Part shown: one piece after another, positions 8,687 to 16,573 of the stretch
How positions within the stretch are numbered: position 1 is the first letter of the stretch
Layout of the letters: each line of letters begins with the position of its first letter
Assembly (NCBI GenBank): GCA_965178585.1
Contig: OZ238267.1
Location: 310,001-374,000 of the forward strand
Direction: 5' to 3'
Source of the DNA: Marifrigoribacter sp965178585
GTDB lineage: Bacteria; Bacteroidota; Bacteroidia; Flavobacteriales; Flavobacteriaceae
DNA length: 64,000 nt
Program-made: the position numbers and the translations under genes
The notes under the pieces: model-generated
What the model was told of the DNA's origin: nothing
The model's database searches: none
Seen by the model: only the letters and a program-made list of their open reading frames with translations

Positions 8687-9331
8687 ATGAATGACCAAAA
8701 GCCATTAAAAAGTTACAACCCAATAGAGGAAAAATGGAATGTATATACTCATGCTTTTGGACTTTTATTAAGCATAGGTGGTTTTTTTCTATTAATATCA
8801 AAAGCAACTTCAGAAGGAGACCTAGTTCGTATTATTAGTTTTAGTGTTTTTGGACTTAGTTTAATAATTTTATATACTGCTTCCACTTTATTTCATAATT
8901 CAAAAAATATTGTGAAAAGAAAACAATTAAATGTTTTTGATCATGCTTCTATTTTTATACTCATTGCAGGAAGTTATACTCCTTTTACTTTAATTACTCT
9001 ACAAGGCACTCTAGGTTGGGCCATATTTGCAGTGGTATGGAGTATTGCTTTAATTGGAGTGGTTTTAAAATTGTTTTACACTGGAAAATTTGAAAAAGCA
9101 TCAACAATAGCCTATGTTTTAATGGGTTGGATTGTTATCATTGTAATAAAACCTATAATTGAAAACATATCTATTGAGGGATTTTATTGGCTTATGGCTG
9201 GAGGGATTTCGTACACTGTTGGAGCAATATTATATAGTCTTCAAAATATAAAATATAATCATGTAATATTTCATGTTTTTGTTTTAATTGGAAGCTTTTG
9301 TCATTTTATTACAATTTATTACTTCGTATAA
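8687..9331 (+). CDS. Hemolysin III family (PAQR-like) membrane protein
   Basis: 214 residues with seven predicted membrane helices and the family motifs STLFHNSK, FDHASIFILIAGSYTPF and a C-terminal HxxxH-type histidine segment (HVIFHVFVLIGSFCHF). These Ser/Asp/His residues match the metal-site pattern of the PAQR/HlyIII superfamily. Despite the name the usual role is unclear (membrane homeostasis, possibly hydrolase activity). The ATG directly follows the stop of the preceding gene. Confidence 0.9.
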   Translation: MNDQKPLKSYNPIEEKWNVYTHAFGLLLSIGGFFLLISKATSEGDLVRIISFSVFGLSLIILYTASTLFHNSKNIVKRKQLNVFDHASIFILIAGSYTPFTLITLQGTLGWAIFAVVWSIALIGVVLKLFYTGKFEKASTIAYVLMGWIVIIVIKPIIENISIEGFYWLMAGGISYTVGAILYSLQNIKYNHVIFHVFVLIGSFCHFITIYYFV

Positions 9332-9412
9332 TGTTAAAATTTAATGCTTTGTAATTTGTTTTGTGCATTTAATCGAATTTTAATCAAACTTCATCTAAAA
9401 GTAGGAAAAAAC

Positions 9413-9444
9413 TTGCTGTCATTCACTAATAAGATATATATTTG
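9413..9444 (+). promoter_or_regulatory. Promoter of small-RNA copy 1
   Basis: TTG (9413-9415), 21 bases, then TATATTTG (9437-9444): a full match to the Bacteroidota pattern TTG-N17-23-TAnnTTTG. Predicted transcription would start close to 9449, exactly at the first base of the 5' stem of the RNA. Confidence 0.65.
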
Positions 9445-9536
9445 AATATACCATAGCATAAGTAGGTTAAGTTCATGGTAGATTTGGGGCAAAAAAAGGT
9501 GAACTCTCGTTTACCTTTTTTTATGCAATAAATTTA
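9434..9536 (+). repeat. 103-bp direct repeat, copy 1
   Basis: Identical over all 103 bases to 9700-9802 (offset 266). The unit includes the -7 element, a 5' hairpin, a G-rich single strand and a terminator. No coding frame or inverted ends; it behaves as a duplicated gene rather than a transposon. Confidence 0.95.
9449..9522 (+). ncRNA. Putative small RNA, copy 1
   Basis: Predicted transcript of about 74 nt. A 5' stem TACCAT (9449-9454) pairs with ATGGTA (9475-9480). A short linker with GATTTGGGGC follows, then a terminator hairpin GGTGAAC (9498-9504), loop TCTC, GTTTACC (9509-9515). The hairpin is flanked by seven A and seven T that can extend the stem to 14 pairs. A promoter precedes it at correct spacing. 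No open reading frame of meaningful length. I do not recognise it as a named family; comparison with Rfam was not possible. Confidence 0.6.
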
Positions 9537-9699
9537 AGCATATGTAAATATTAGCTTAATAACTCTATACTTAATTACCTAAAAATCTCATAATTTCATC
9601 ATTTTATTTGTGCTAAATCAATAAGAAATCTTTCTTTTTTGTTTTTTAACGAATATTAAAGCTTTTAATCTAAAAGTGTATGGTTCTGAATTGATTATC

Positions 9700-9802
9700 A
9701 TATATATTTGAATATACCATAGCATAAGTAGGTTAAGTTCATGGTAGATTTGGGGCAAAAAAAGGTGAACTCTCGTTTACCTTTTTTTATGCAATAAATT
9801 TA
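9700..9802 (+). repeat. 103-bp direct repeat, copy 2
   Basis: Exact copy of 9434-9536. Upstream of the identical unit the two copies have diverged but still share short blocks (CGAAT, ATCTAAAAGT at 9393-9402 and 9668-9677), with a 9-10 base length difference. Confidence 0.95.
9715..9788 (+). ncRNA. Putative small RNA, copy 2
   Basis: Same 74-nt predicted RNA as copy 1, with -7 element TATATTTG at 9703-9710 and terminator hairpin at 9764-9781. The -33 region is poorer: there is no TTG at the right distance, so expression may be weaker or differently controlled than copy 1. Confidence 0.55.
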
Positions 9803-9810
9803 GAGTCCAA

Positions 9811-9842
9811 AAAAAAACCTCGCTTTTGGCGAGGTTTTTTTT
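9811..9842. terminator. Bidirectional terminator between small-RNA copy 2 and sodA
   Basis: Stem CCTCGC (9818-9823) / GCGAGG (9829-9834), loop of five, preceded by seven A and followed by at least seven T. Works on both strands; ends the minus-strand superoxide dismutase transcript. Confidence 0.9.
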
Positions 9843-9861
9843 AATAATAAAATCTAATATC

Positions 9862-10470
9862 TTATTTATTTGCTTCAAATCTAGCAGATACTTCATCCCA
9901 ATTAATTACATTAAAAAATGCATTTACGTAATCAGGTCTTCTGTTTTGATAATTTAAGTAATATGCATGCTCCCAAACATCAAGTCCTAAAATTGGAGTT
10001 CCAGTACAACCAACCTCTGGCATTAATGGATTGTCTTGATTTGGAGTAGAACATACTTCTACTTTTCCACCTCTATGTACGCATAACCAAGCCCAACCTG
10101 AGCCAAAACGTGTTTTTGCGGCAGCAGAAAAAGAATCTTTAAAAGCCTCAAAACTACCAAAGGAATTATTGATGGCATTAGCTAATTCACCTGTTGGTTC
10201 TCCACCTCCATTTGGAGACATTACTTTCCAAAACAAACTATGGTTGTAAAATCCACCACCATTATTTCTAACAGCACCATTGTTCATGTCTAGGTTTTCT
10301 AAAATATCTTCAATAGATTTTCCTTCTAAATCAGTTCCTTCAATAGCTCCATTTAGGTTATTGGTATACCCTTGGTGATGTTTTCCATGGTGTATTTCCA
10401 TTGTTCTTGCATCAATATTTGGTTCTAATGCATCAAATGCGTAAGGTAATTGTGGTAATGTAAACGACAT
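9862..10470 (-). CDS. sodA: Superoxide dismutase, Mn type
   Basis: Converts superoxide to oxygen and hydrogen peroxide. 202 residues, no signal peptide, so cytoplasmic. The metal ligands are visible as His27 (EIHHGKHH), His77 (FYNHSLFW), Asp164 and His168 (DVWEHAYYL). Gly73 in the GGGFYNH segment and Gln145 in NQDNPLM are residues associated with manganese rather than iron enzymes, so Mn is inferred; cambialistic use cannot be excluded. Single-gene unit with its own promoter (10509-10516) and terminator (9811-9842). Confidence 0.96.
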   Translation of the reverse strand: MSFTLPQLPYAFDALEPNIDARTMEIHHGKHHQGYTNNLNGAIEGTDLEGKSIEDILENLDMNNGAVRNNGGGFYNHSLFWKVMSPNGGGEPTGELANAINNSFGSFEAFKDSFSAAAKTRFGSGWAWLCVHRGGKVEVCSTPNQDNPLMPEVGCTGTPILGLDVWEHAYYLNYQNRRPDYVNAFFNVINWDEVSARFEANK

Positions 10471-10508
10471 AACTCTATATATTTATAATTACTAATAATT
10501 TCGTTCTT

Positions 10509-10516
10509 CAAAAATA
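10509..10516 (-). promoter_or_regulatory. -7 element of the sodA promoter
   Basis: Minus-strand TATTTTTG matches TAnnTTTG, 38 bases before the sodA start codon. Confidence 0.5.
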
Positions 10517-10630
10517 CATAATAATAAGGTGAATACATAAATCCCTCTTACTTCATTCTTATACCATTATAGATTATTCTAATATGTCCATTGGAATCTG
10601 TAATTTAATTATCTTTACAAAAAGCTTTTT

Positions 10631-13600
10631 TTGAATAAAAACACTCCTTTTGTTATCTACGATGCTGCTGCGGGAAGCGGTAAAACTTTTACATTAGTAA
10701 AGGAATATTTAAAAATTATCCTACAATCAAATAATGAGGGTTACTATAAATATATACTAGCCATTACTTTCACGAATAAGGCGGTTAAGGAAATGAAAGA
10801 AAGAATAATTTCTAACCTAATTTCATTTTCCAAAAAAGAGATTATAACTCAACCCACAGATATGGTTAATCAAATTGTTGAAGAAACAGATTTGAGCTTA
10901 AATACCATTCAATTAAAATCTAAGAACATATTAAACCATTTATTACATAACTATTCAAGCTTTAGTGTAGAGACTATTGATAGTTTTAATCATAGATTGA
11001 TTAGAACTTTTGCTAGAGACTTAAAGCTTTCTGGGAATTTTGAAGTTAGTTTAGATATAGACAAATTATTAAACGAGGCTGTAGATTTATTAATTTCAAA
11101 AGCTGGAGATAATAAAATAATAACTAAAACACTCATAGATTATTCCTTAGAAAAAACTGATGATGACAAATCTTGGGATGTATCAAAAGATATTTTTAAA
11201 ACATCAAAGCTATTATTTAATGAAAACGATAGGATTCCAGTTATAATGCTAAAAGAAAAGTCAATTGATGACTTTATAAATTTTAATAAACAGTTAAAAT
11301 CTAAAAGAATAGCTTTTGAAGATGAAATTAAGGAAATTGCCAATAAAACAATTCAATTAATTGAGGAGTCAGGTTTAGAATTTGCTAATTTTAGTAGTAG
11401 TTATTTGCCAAAACATTTTCAAAATTTAGCGTTTGGTAAATTTGATTTAAATTTTAAAACTAAATGGCAAGAAAATTTAGGAGAAAAACCACTTTATCCA
11501 GAAAGAGTTAAAAAGCAAACTCCTGAAATTGCTATTGTGATTGACGAATTAGAACCTATTTTAATTGAAAACTTTAATAAAACTAAAGTATTAGCTTATA
11601 AAGAGTTGTTCGTGAAATCTTTATTAAAAAACATAAATCCTCTTTCAGTTATAAATTTGGTTAGTCAAGAAATAGAAGTCCTAAAAGATGAGCAAAATAT
11701 AATGCCTATTTCAGAATTTAATCAACTTATTAATAATGAGATAAAAGACCAGCCAACTCCTTTTATCTATGAACGATTGGGGGAAAGATATCGACATTTT
11801 TTTATTGATGAATTTCAGGACACTTCTGAATTACAATGGCAAAACATGATACCTTTAATTGAAAATGCCATTACACAACAGTTTATAGATGGAAATAAAG
11901 GTAGCCTGATGTTAGTGGGTGACGCAAAACAATCTATTTATAGGTGGCGTGGTGGGTTACCAGAACAATTTATTGGTTTAACAAATAATACCAATCCGTT
12001 TCATGTTGAAAAAGAAACCTATAATCTGCCTACTAATTATAGATCTCGAAAAGAAGTAGTAGATTTTAATAATGATTTTTTCACTTTTATATCTAATAAA
12101 CTTGGTGATTCGTCACATCAAGTTATATATGAAAAAGGGAATCAACAAAAAAGTACTCAAAAAGGAGGGGGTTATGTAAAGTTTGAATTCTTAGATTTTA
12201 ATAATAAAGAAGAGGCTAATAAATTAAATGCCGAGAAAGTTCAAGAAACAATTGAAAACTTATTAGATCAAGGGTTTTCAGAAAAGGACATTTGTATTCT
12301 TACCAGAAAAAAATCAGAAGGAATTTTATTAGGAAGTCATCTTCAAGAAAAAGGTTTTTCTGTTATTTCTTCAGAAACATTATTACTACAACATTCTCCA
12401 GTAGTATTATTTTTAATTAACTGCTTAACTTTAAGTTTGTCTTTAAATAATGAAGAGGTTAAAATTAATTTTTTAGAGTTTTTGTATGACCACCTTTCAA
12501 TTCCAGAAGAAAAACATACCTATTTTAAAGCTCTAGAAAAACAAGAAGTTTTTTTAAATTACTTGCGATTTAAATTGGATTTTACTTTTGAAGAAATGCA
12601 ATTAAAGCCACTTTATGAAAGTTTTGAATATGGTATAAGAAAATTTAAGCTTTCTAAAAATGCAGACGCTTATTTATTTGGTGTGATGGATATGGTTTTT
12701 GACTTTAGTTTAAAACCAAATGCTAGTAAATTAACTTTTCTGGAAGAATGGGAAGCTCAAAAAGAAAAAGCGAGTATTCCAATAAGTGAAGAAGTTAATG
12801 GAGTTCAACTAATGACAATACATAAGGCAAAAGGATTAGAGTTCCCTGTGGTGATATTTCCATATGCAGACATTCCAATTTATAATGAGATCGAACCTAA
12901 ATCTTGGTTCCCATTAAATGAAGAAGAGTTTGGATTCAAAGAATCTTTAGTAAATTTTAATAGTAATGTTCAAGAATATGGTGAAGTTGGAAAAGATATT
13001 TATCAAGAAAGAAGGAATACTCTAGAACTTGATAATCTTAACCTACTTTATGTGACCTTTACACGAGCTGAAGTTCAATTATATGTTATTGCAAACAAAC
13101 CTGCTGAGGTAAAAAATGATGAACTAAAAACGTATAATCAGTTTTTTGGAGAATTTTTAAAATACAAAGGCCTTTGGAATGATAACCAGATGATTTATGA
13201 ATTTGGTAGCAGAGAAAAATATAATTCAAGCCAAAATACAAAACAACAAAATACCATTTCTCCTTTATTTACTTCAACACTTCCAGAAGAACACGACTTA
13301 AATATTATTACAAAAGATGCTTTTATATGGGGGACAGATATTGAAAAAGCAATAGGTTCTGGAACTTTAGTGCATAAGTTCATGGAAAAAATTGTCTATG
13401 AAAAGGATTTAGCAATAGTATTAGATGAAGTTAAGAAGGACCCTATTATATCAGTTTCAGAAAAAAAATATTTAGCCTATGTTTTAAATGGAATAGTAAC
13501 TCATAAGGAACTAAATCGTTTTTTTAATACAAAAGACAATGTAGAAGTTGAAAGAAAAATCATAACATCCAAAGGAAATGTTTTAATTCCTGATCGATTA

Positions 13601-13777
13601 AATATTAATAATTCAGGCTCAATAGCTATAATTGATTATAAAACAGGCTCCTATCAAAACAAACATGAAAGTCAGATAAATAGCTATGGTTTAGCCTTAA
13701 AAGAAATGGGATTTATTATTTCAGAAAAAATATTAATCTATTGTTCAACTGAAGGGATTGAGTTAAAAAAAGTTTAA
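10631..13777 (+). CDS. UvrD/AddA-like helicase-nuclease
   Basis: Superfamily 1 helicase fused to a C-terminal PD-(D/E)XK nuclease, resembling AddA/RecB, which processes double-strand breaks for RecA. Over 1048 residues the motifs appear in order: Walker A GSGKT (15-19), DEFQDTSELQW (motif II), GDAKQSIYRWRGG (III), TNYRSRKEVV (IV), TIHKAKGLEFPVV (V), LLYVTFTRAEVQLYV (VI), then nuclease residues IPDRLN...IIDYKTGS...QINSYG near the end. The start is TTG at 10631: the Walker region begins only 10 residues later and no suitable ATG exists upstream. The matching AddB-like gene is at 16574, separated by kbl and an OmpA gene. Confidence 0.9.
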   Translation: MNKNTPFVIYDAAAGSGKTFTLVKEYLKIILQSNNEGYYKYILAITFTNKAVKEMKERIISNLISFSKKEIITQPTDMVNQIVEETDLSLNTIQLKSKNILNHLLHNYSSFSVETIDSFNHRLIRTFARDLKLSGNFEVSLDIDKLLNEAVDLLISKAGDNKIITKTLIDYSLEKTDDDKSWDVSKDIFKTSKLLFNENDRIPVIMLKEKSIDDFINFNKQLKSKRIAFEDEIKEIANKTIQLIEESGLEFANFSSSYLPKHFQNLAFGKFDLNFKTKWQENLGEKPLYPERVKKQTPEIAIVIDELEPILIENFNKTKVLAYKELFVKSLLKNINPLSVINLVSQEIEVLKDEQNIMPISEFNQLINNEIKDQPTPFIYERLGERYRHFFIDEFQDTSELQWQNMIPLIENAITQQFIDGNKGSLMLVGDAKQSIYRWRGGLPEQFIGLTNNTNPFHVEKETYNLPTNYRSRKEVVDFNNDFFTFISNKLGDSSHQVIYEKGNQQKSTQKGGGYVKFEFLDFNNKEEANKLNAEKVQETIENLLDQGFSEKDICILTRKKSEGILLGSHLQEKGFSVISSETLLLQHSPVVLFLINCLTLSLSLNNEEVKINFLEFLYDHLSIPEEKHTYFKALEKQEVFLNYLRFKLDFTFEEMQLKPLYESFEYGIRKFKLSKNADAYLFGVMDMVFDFSLKPNASKLTFLEEWEAQKEKASIPISEEVNGVQLMTIHKAKGLEFPVVIFPYADIPIYNEIEPKSWFPLNEEEFGFKESLVNFNSNVQEYGEVGKDIYQERRNTLELDNLNLLYVTFTRAEVQLYVIANKPAEVKNDELKTYNQFFGEFLKYKGLWNDNQMIYEFGSREKYNSSQNTKQQNTISPLFTSTLPEEHDLNIITKDAFIWGTDIEKAIGSGTLVHKFMEKIVYEKDLAIVLDEVKKDPIISVSEKKYLAYVLNGIVTHKELNRFFNTKDNVEVERKIITSKGNVLIPDRLNINNSGSIAIIDYKTGSYQNKHESQINSYGLALKEMGFIISEKILIYCSTEGIELKKV

Positions 13778-13800
13778 TTTTGTAGTATTAAATATAAACT

Positions 13801-14994
13801 ATGTACGGTAATATTAAAAATCATCTTATTAAAGAGATACAGGAGATTAAAGATAATGGTCTTTATAAATCAGAAAGAATTATTACCTCTCCGCAGGGCG
13901 CAGTTATAAAAATTTCAACAGGTGAAGAAGTGATTAACTTCTGTGCTAATAATTATTTGGGGCTTTCTGATAATCCTGAAGTTATTCAAGCAGCTAAAGA
14001 TACAATGGATACTCATGGCTTTGGGATGTCTTCAGTACGTTTTATTTGTGGTACTCAAGATATTCACAAAGAATTAGAGGAAAAAATAGCAGATTTTTAT
14101 CAAACCGAAGATACTATTTTATATGCTGCAGCTTTTGATGCTAATGGAGGTGTTTTTGAACCGCTATTAACAAGTGAGGATGCGATTATTTCAGATTCAT
14201 TAAATCATGCGTCCATAATAGATGGAGTTAGATTATGTAAAGCTGCGAGATACCGTTATCAAAATAGTGATATGACGGATTTAGAAAATCAATTAATCGC
14301 TGCTAATGAAAATGGAGCACGATTTAAAATTATCGTAACAGATGGTGTTTTCTCAATGGATGGTATTGTTGCGTCATTAGATAAGATTTGTGATTTAGCA
14401 GATAAATACGATGCATTAGTAATGATTGATGAATGTCATGCTGCAGGGTTTATTGGAGAAACAGGAAGAGGAACTCTTGAAGATAAAGGGGTTTTAGGTA
14501 GAATTGACATAATAACAGGCACCTTAGGTAAAGCATTAGGAGGTGCAATGGGGGGATATACTACAGGGAAAAAAGAAATAATAGAAATATTAAGACAAAG
14601 ATCTAGACCTTATTTATTTTCAAATTCTTTGGCACCTGCAATTGTAGGAGCATCTATCAAGGTGTTTGAAATACTTTCAAAAGACACCACATTAAGAGAT
14701 CGATTAGAAGAAAATACAAATTACTTTAAAAAAGGAATGAAAAAAGCGGGGTTTGATATTGTTGAGGGAGATTCAGCAATAGTACCCGTAATGCTTTATG
14801 ACGCAAAGCTTTCACAAACCATGGCTAACCTATTATTAGAGGAAGGAATCTATGTGATTGGCTTCTTTTTTCCAGTTGTGCCAAAGGGTAAAGCTAGAAT
14901 TAGAGTGCAGCTTTCCGCTGCCCATACCATAGAGCATTTAGATAAAGCGATAGCCTCATTTGTTAAAATTGGGCAAAAATTAAACGTAATTTAA
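13801..14994 (+). CDS. kbl: Glycine C-acetyltransferase (2-amino-3-ketobutyrate CoA ligase)
   Basis: PLP enzyme that cleaves 2-amino-3-oxobutyrate with CoA to glycine and acetyl-CoA, in threonine degradation. 397 residues, the usual length. NFCANNYLGLS near the start, DECHAAGFIGETGRGT in the middle and the PLP lysine Lys244 in TGTLGKALGGAMGG are clear signatures of the alpha-oxoamine synthase family. It starts 23 bases after the helicase gene. No threonine dehydrogenase gene is in the window. Confidence 0.93.
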   Translation: MYGNIKNHLIKEIQEIKDNGLYKSERIITSPQGAVIKISTGEEVINFCANNYLGLSDNPEVIQAAKDTMDTHGFGMSSVRFICGTQDIHKELEEKIADFYQTEDTILYAAAFDANGGVFEPLLTSEDAIISDSLNHASIIDGVRLCKAARYRYQNSDMTDLENQLIAANENGARFKIIVTDGVFSMDGIVASLDKICDLADKYDALVMIDECHAAGFIGETGRGTLEDKGVLGRIDIITGTLGKALGGAMGGYTTGKKEIIEILRQRSRPYLFSNSLAPAIVGASIKVFEILSKDTTLRDRLEENTNYFKKGMKKAGFDIVEGDSAIVPVMLYDAKLSQTMANLLLEEGIYVIGFFFPVVPKGKARIRVQLSAAHTIEHLDKAIASFVKIGQKLNVI

Positions 14995-15058
14995 CGAAGA
15001 AAAGCTTAGTTTTAGCAATAAAAACAAGCATAAACTGAAAAATTTAATAGAATTATTT

Positions 15059-15088
15059 TTGTTAATAAAATTTAACAACTTACTTTTG
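15059..15088 (+). promoter_or_regulatory. Promoter of the OmpA-family gene
   Basis: TTG (15059-15061), 19 bases, TACTTTTG (15081-15088): optimal spacing for the Bacteroidota primary sigma factor. The start codon lies 34 bases further on. Confidence 0.75.
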
Positions 15089-15122
15089 CCATTAATAACA
15101 CTTAAAAATTAAACAATCAAAT

Positions 15123-16508
15123 ATGAAACATCTAAAAATTTTTTTAGTAGCTGCACTCTTTATTGTAGGAGTAGGCGTAACTAATGCACAGGATAAAAAC
15201 AATCCTTGGTCTATTGAACTTGGTGTAAACGCAGTTGATTTTTTCCCAATAGGAGATAATGACGACGGAAGATTTCCACGTGAAACTAAGGGAGGTATGT
15301 TTACAGAATTCTTTAATGCAGAGGATCACTGGAATATGGTTCCTTCAGTATCTGAACTTAAAATAGGAAGATATATTGGTAGTGGGTTTACTTTTGTAGC
15401 TGTCGGAACATTTAATAATATAAAATATGTTGGTGATTATAGCGCAAGAGATCTTTCTTATATAGCTGCCGATGGTGAAATTAAATATAGTTTTAGAGAG
15501 TTATTAAATGACAGTTGGTTCGCTCCTTACCTTGGTGTAGGTGGTGGTTATACTTGGCTAGATGATATAGGTTATGGAACAGCTAATGCACTATTAGGTA
15601 TTGATTTTTGGGTTGCTGAAAACTTAGCTATATCTGTACAATCTACTTACAAACATGCTTTTGAAGACAATTATGGGGCTACGCACTTCCAACATACTGC
15701 TGGTGTGAAGTTTAAATTTGGTGGAAAAGATACTGACGGTGATGGTATTTACGATTACGAAGATGAATGTCCTGAAACTCCTGGATTACCAGAATTTAAC
15801 GGATGTCCTGATACTGATGGTGATGGAATCGAAGACAGAAATGATGAATGTCCTAATACTCCTGGATTACCAGAATTTAACGGATGTCCTGATACTGACG
15901 GAGATGGAATCCCTGATCATTTAGATGCGTGTCCTAACACTCCAGGTTTAGCTGAATATAACGGTTGTCCTGATACAGATGGTGATGGTGTACCAGATAA
16001 TGAGGATGAATGTCCTACAGTAGCTGGTCCTAAAGCTAACAATGGATGCCCTTGGCCAGATAGAGATGGTGACGGTGTACCAGATAAAGATGATTTATGT
16101 CCAGACCTTCCAGGTACTGTTGCTGCCAATGGTTGTCCAGAAGTAACAGAAGCTGTAAGAAAAGCTTTAAACTCTTATGCTAAAACTATCTTATTTGATA
16201 CTGGTAAAGCTTCAATAAAAGCACAATCAAGTAAAGTATTAAATGACATCGTTGGAATTATGAAAGAATATCCAAATGCTAGATTCTTAATTGAAGGACA
16301 TACTGATAGTGTTGGTAGAGCTGATAGTAACCAAAAACTATCTCAAAGTAGAGCAAGTTCAGTTATGACTTACTTGATTGAGAATGGAATTGATTCTGGT
16401 AGACTAGAACATAAAGGTTTTGGTGAAGAAAGACCACTTGATACAAATAAAACTAGAGAAGGTAGAGCTAATAACCGTAGATGTGAAATTAGCCATATCA
16501 AAGAATAG
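15123..16508 (+). CDS. OmpA-family outer-membrane porin with TSP3 calcium-binding repeats
   Basis: Abundant-type outer-membrane protein linking the membrane to peptidoglycan. 461 residues: signal peptide (1-22, ending VTNAQ), an N-terminal beta-barrel (about 25-200), a run of thrombospondin-3 type repeats (about 203-340) of form DTDGDGI...DECPNTPGL, and a C-terminal OmpA domain (about 345-461) with IEGHTDSVG and NNRRCEI, which binds peptidoglycan. The Asp-rich repeats are expected to bind calcium and act as a rigid spacer. Strong own promoter and terminator. Confidence 0.93.
   Translation: MKHLKIFLVAALFIVGVGVTNAQDKNNPWSIELGVNAVDFFPIGDNDDGRFPRETKGGMFTEFFNAEDHWNMVPSVSELKIGRYIGSGFTFVAVGTFNNIKYVGDYSARDLSYIAADGEIKYSFRELLNDSWFAPYLGVGGGYTWLDDIGYGTANALLGIDFWVAENLAISVQSTYKHAFEDNYGATHFQHTAGVKFKFGGKDTDGDGIYDYEDECPETPGLPEFNGCPDTDGDGIEDRNDECPNTPGLPEFNGCPDTDGDGIPDHLDACPNTPGLAEYNGCPDTDGDGVPDNEDECPTVAGPKANNGCPWPDRDGDGVPDKDDLCPDLPGTVAANGCPEVTEAVRKALNSYAKTILFDTGKASIKAQSSKVLNDIVGIMKEYPNARFLIEGHTDSVGRADSNQKLSQSRASSVMTYLIENGIDSGRLEHKGFGEERPLDTNKTREGRANNRRCEISHIKE
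15730..16140 (+). repeat. TSP3-type repeats inside the OmpA gene
   Basis: Five to six units of about 25-28 residues with DTDGDGIxD, DxCPxTPG and NGCP. Units around 15770-15960 are nearly identical at DNA level (CTGGATTACCAGAATTTAAC recurs). Confidence 0.85.
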
Positions 16509-16531
16509 TATATAATAATATATTTTTTTTA

Positions 16532-16563
16532 AAAACGTCCCGATAATATCGGGACGTTTTTTA
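16532..16563. terminator. Terminator after the OmpA gene
   Basis: Perfect 10-bp stem ACGTCCCGAT / ATCGGGACGT (16536-16545, 16549-16558) with a 3-base loop, A run before and T run after. Confidence 0.93.
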
Positions 16564-16573
16564 TTTTTATAGG

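Noticed and set aside
9434..9802. Reading the 103-bp repeats as insertion-sequence ends or an attachment site
   Set aside because: Direct, not inverted; no transposase or integrase between them; each contains a promoter and terminator.
15730..16140. Repeats that might suggest a CRISPR array
   Set aside because: They encode TSP3 calcium-binding repeats in the OmpA gene; no spacer pattern.
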